This document shows positions 63,160 to 64,000 of a stretch of 64,000 nt of DNA, one piece after another. Within the stretch, counting starts at the first letter, position 1. Each line of letters opens with the position of its first letter. The notes beneath the pieces were generated by a model. It worked only from the letters and a program-made list of their open reading frames with translations. It was not told the origin of the DNA and searched no databases. Source of the DNA: Hydractinia symbiolongicarpus (taxonomy: Eukaryota > Cnidaria > Hydrozoa > Anthoathecata > Hydractiniidae); the NCBI RefSeq assembly GCF_029227915.1, contig NC_079875.1, forward strand, positions 2,108,001-2,172,000. Direction: 5' to 3'. Position numbers and translations under genes: made by a program.

Positions 63160-64000
63160 AAATTATTTTTTCACCACTAAAACGCATGAGACTTGTAGTT
63201 TTCAAAAATGTTTTCATTTTTGATGAGACACTGAATGAAAGAAGTTTAATCGCCGGCAAACGAAAACCTGCGATTTCCCGTAAATCCCGGACTCGGCCCG
63301 TATAGTCAAAAGTATACAAAAAAGAAGTTTAATCGCTGGCAAACGAAATCCTGCGATTTCCCGTAAATCCCGGACTCGGCCCGTATAGTCAAAAGTATAC
63401 AAAGAAAGTACCTAGGGTGTAAACTCATTTCTCGAACGATTTTTTAAATTATTATTTCACCACTAAAGCCCATGAGACTTGTAGTTTTTAAAAATGTTTT
63501 CATTTTTGATGAGACGCTGAATAAAAGAAGTTTAATCGCCGGCAAACGAAAACCCGCCATTTCCCGTAAACCCTGGACTCGGCCCGTATAATGAAAAGCA
63601 TACAAAGAAAGTACCCAGGGAGTAAACTCATTTCCCGAACGATTTTTTAAATTATTATTTCACCACTTAAGCCCATGAGACTTGTAGTTTTTAAAAATGT
63701 TTTCATTTTTGATGAGACGCTGAATAAAAGAAGTTTAATCGCCGGCAAACGAAAACCTGCGATTTCCCGTAAATCCCGGACTCGGCCCGTATAGTTAAAA
63801 GTATACAAGGAAAGTACCCAGTGAGTAAACTCATTTCCAGAACGAATTTTTAAATTATTTCTTCACCACTAAAACGTATGAGACTTGTAGTTTTCAAAAA
63901 TGTTTTCATTTTTGATGAGACGCTGAATAAAAGAAGTTTAATCGCCGGCAAACGAAAACCTGCGATTTCCCGTAAATCCCGGACTCGGCCCGTATAGTTA
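63160..64000 (-). repeat. Inverted satellite, window edge
   Basis: About four monomers plus unit 11 continue to the last base in inverted orientation. TATAATGAAAAGCAT (63,588) also occurs at 62,498. No end of the array and no flanking unique sequence is reached. Confidence 0.85.
63308..63390 (-). repeat. 83 bp deleted monomer, unit 11
   Basis: Same breakpoint; private changes AATCGCTGGC and ACGAAATCCTGCG. It is isolated, 1,974 bp from unit 9, matching the local HOR period. Confidence 0.9.

Larger units (their letters stand above)
54497..64000 (-). repeat. Inverted-orientation satellite array, same monomer family
   Basis: From 54,497 to the window end the same satellite reads on the minus strand: GAGACGCTGAATAAAAGAAG, TAATCGCCGGCAAACG and CGGCCCGTATAGTCAAAAG recur at ~203 bp. 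This arm is structurally distinct. It carries 11 shortened 83 bp units and monomers with 7 and 11 bp deletions, and it has HOR periods of 692, 1,181 and 1,974 bp. B-type monomers (AATGAAAGTGGTTTAATC in this orientation) appear only near 60.7-60.95 kb and 62.67-62.9 kb, whereas they are frequent in most of the direct arm. The array runs off the right edge of the window. Confidence 0.97.

Noticed and set aside
1-64000. CRISPR array
   Set aside because: Direct repeats at regular intervals were considered, but the whole 203 bp period is conserved with no unique spacers, and the period is far too long.
1-64000. CENP-B box in the monomer
   Set aside because: The closest candidates, TTCGTTTGCCGGCGA and TTCGTTCGGGAAATG, do not match the essential TTCG-N4-A-N2-CGGG pattern on either strand.
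1-64000. Bacterial or phage tandem repeat region with genes
   Set aside because: No coding sequence, tRNA or rRNA in 64 kb and a nested HOR organisation are incompatible with a typical prokaryotic region.
1-64000. Assigning the species or a named satellite family
   Set aside because: I do not recognise the 203 bp consensus. A repeat-database search with the consensus would decide; none could be run.

Overview
The whole 64 kb window is one satellite-DNA array. It is built almost entirely from a ~203 bp monomer repeated roughly 310 times. I find no protein-coding gene, RNA gene, transposon, CRISPR array, telomeric repeat or single-copy island. A hand count of one monomer gives about 38% GC with about 13 CpG sites. 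Monomer length, high copy number, nested higher-order repeats (HORs) and an internal orientation switch point to a eukaryotic centromeric, pericentromeric or other heterochromatic block. I cannot name the species or satellite family from sequence alone. All coordinates and comparisons were made by eye; block edges are good to tens of bases.

Layout. Positions 1-54,496 hold about 268 monomers in one orientation. Positions 54,497-64,000 hold the same satellite in the opposite orientation. At the switch there is an 88 bp imperfect inverted repeat around a 26 bp spacer (54,409-54,610). The direct arm is a patchwork of HOR domains: a 10-mer of 2,030 bp (1-3,160); a three-subtype block with a 5-mer of 1,015 bp (3,540-6,600); a 7-mer of ~1,419 bp (6,412-8,610); a trimer of 609 bp (9,395-10,690); a 15-mer of 3,045 bp (from 15,061); a near-identical 31-monomer duplication of 6,288 bp (18,117-24,404 and 24,405-30,692); rearranged derivatives to ~37.8 kb, including a 1,013 bp tandem duplication; a 4-mer of 812 bp (40.5-43.0 kb); a 7-mer with an internal 610 bp trimer duplication (43.8-47.1 kb); and a 7-mer of 1,421 bp (48.95-51.79 kb). 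The last ~2.7 kb before the switch is more heterogeneous. The inverted arm has its own HORs (692, 1,181 and 1,974 bp) and contains 11 copies of an 83 bp unit made by an exact 120 bp internal deletion of the monomer. I saw none of these in the direct arm.

There are two main monomer subtypes (A and B), with mosaics between them, plus indel variants of 201, 202 and 204 bp. Conserved features inside the monomer are an 8 bp dyad (CAAAAATG-AAAA-CATTTTTG), four CGGG blocks spaced 9-11 bp apart, and the palindromes GTATAC and GCCGGC. The many 60-100 residue open frames are artefacts of repeating one sequence whose length is 2 modulo 3; I do not annotate them as genes. The most informative points are the orientation switch, the hybrid monomer at the 6,288 bp duplication junction (a footprint of unequal crossover) and the arm-specific 83 bp units.
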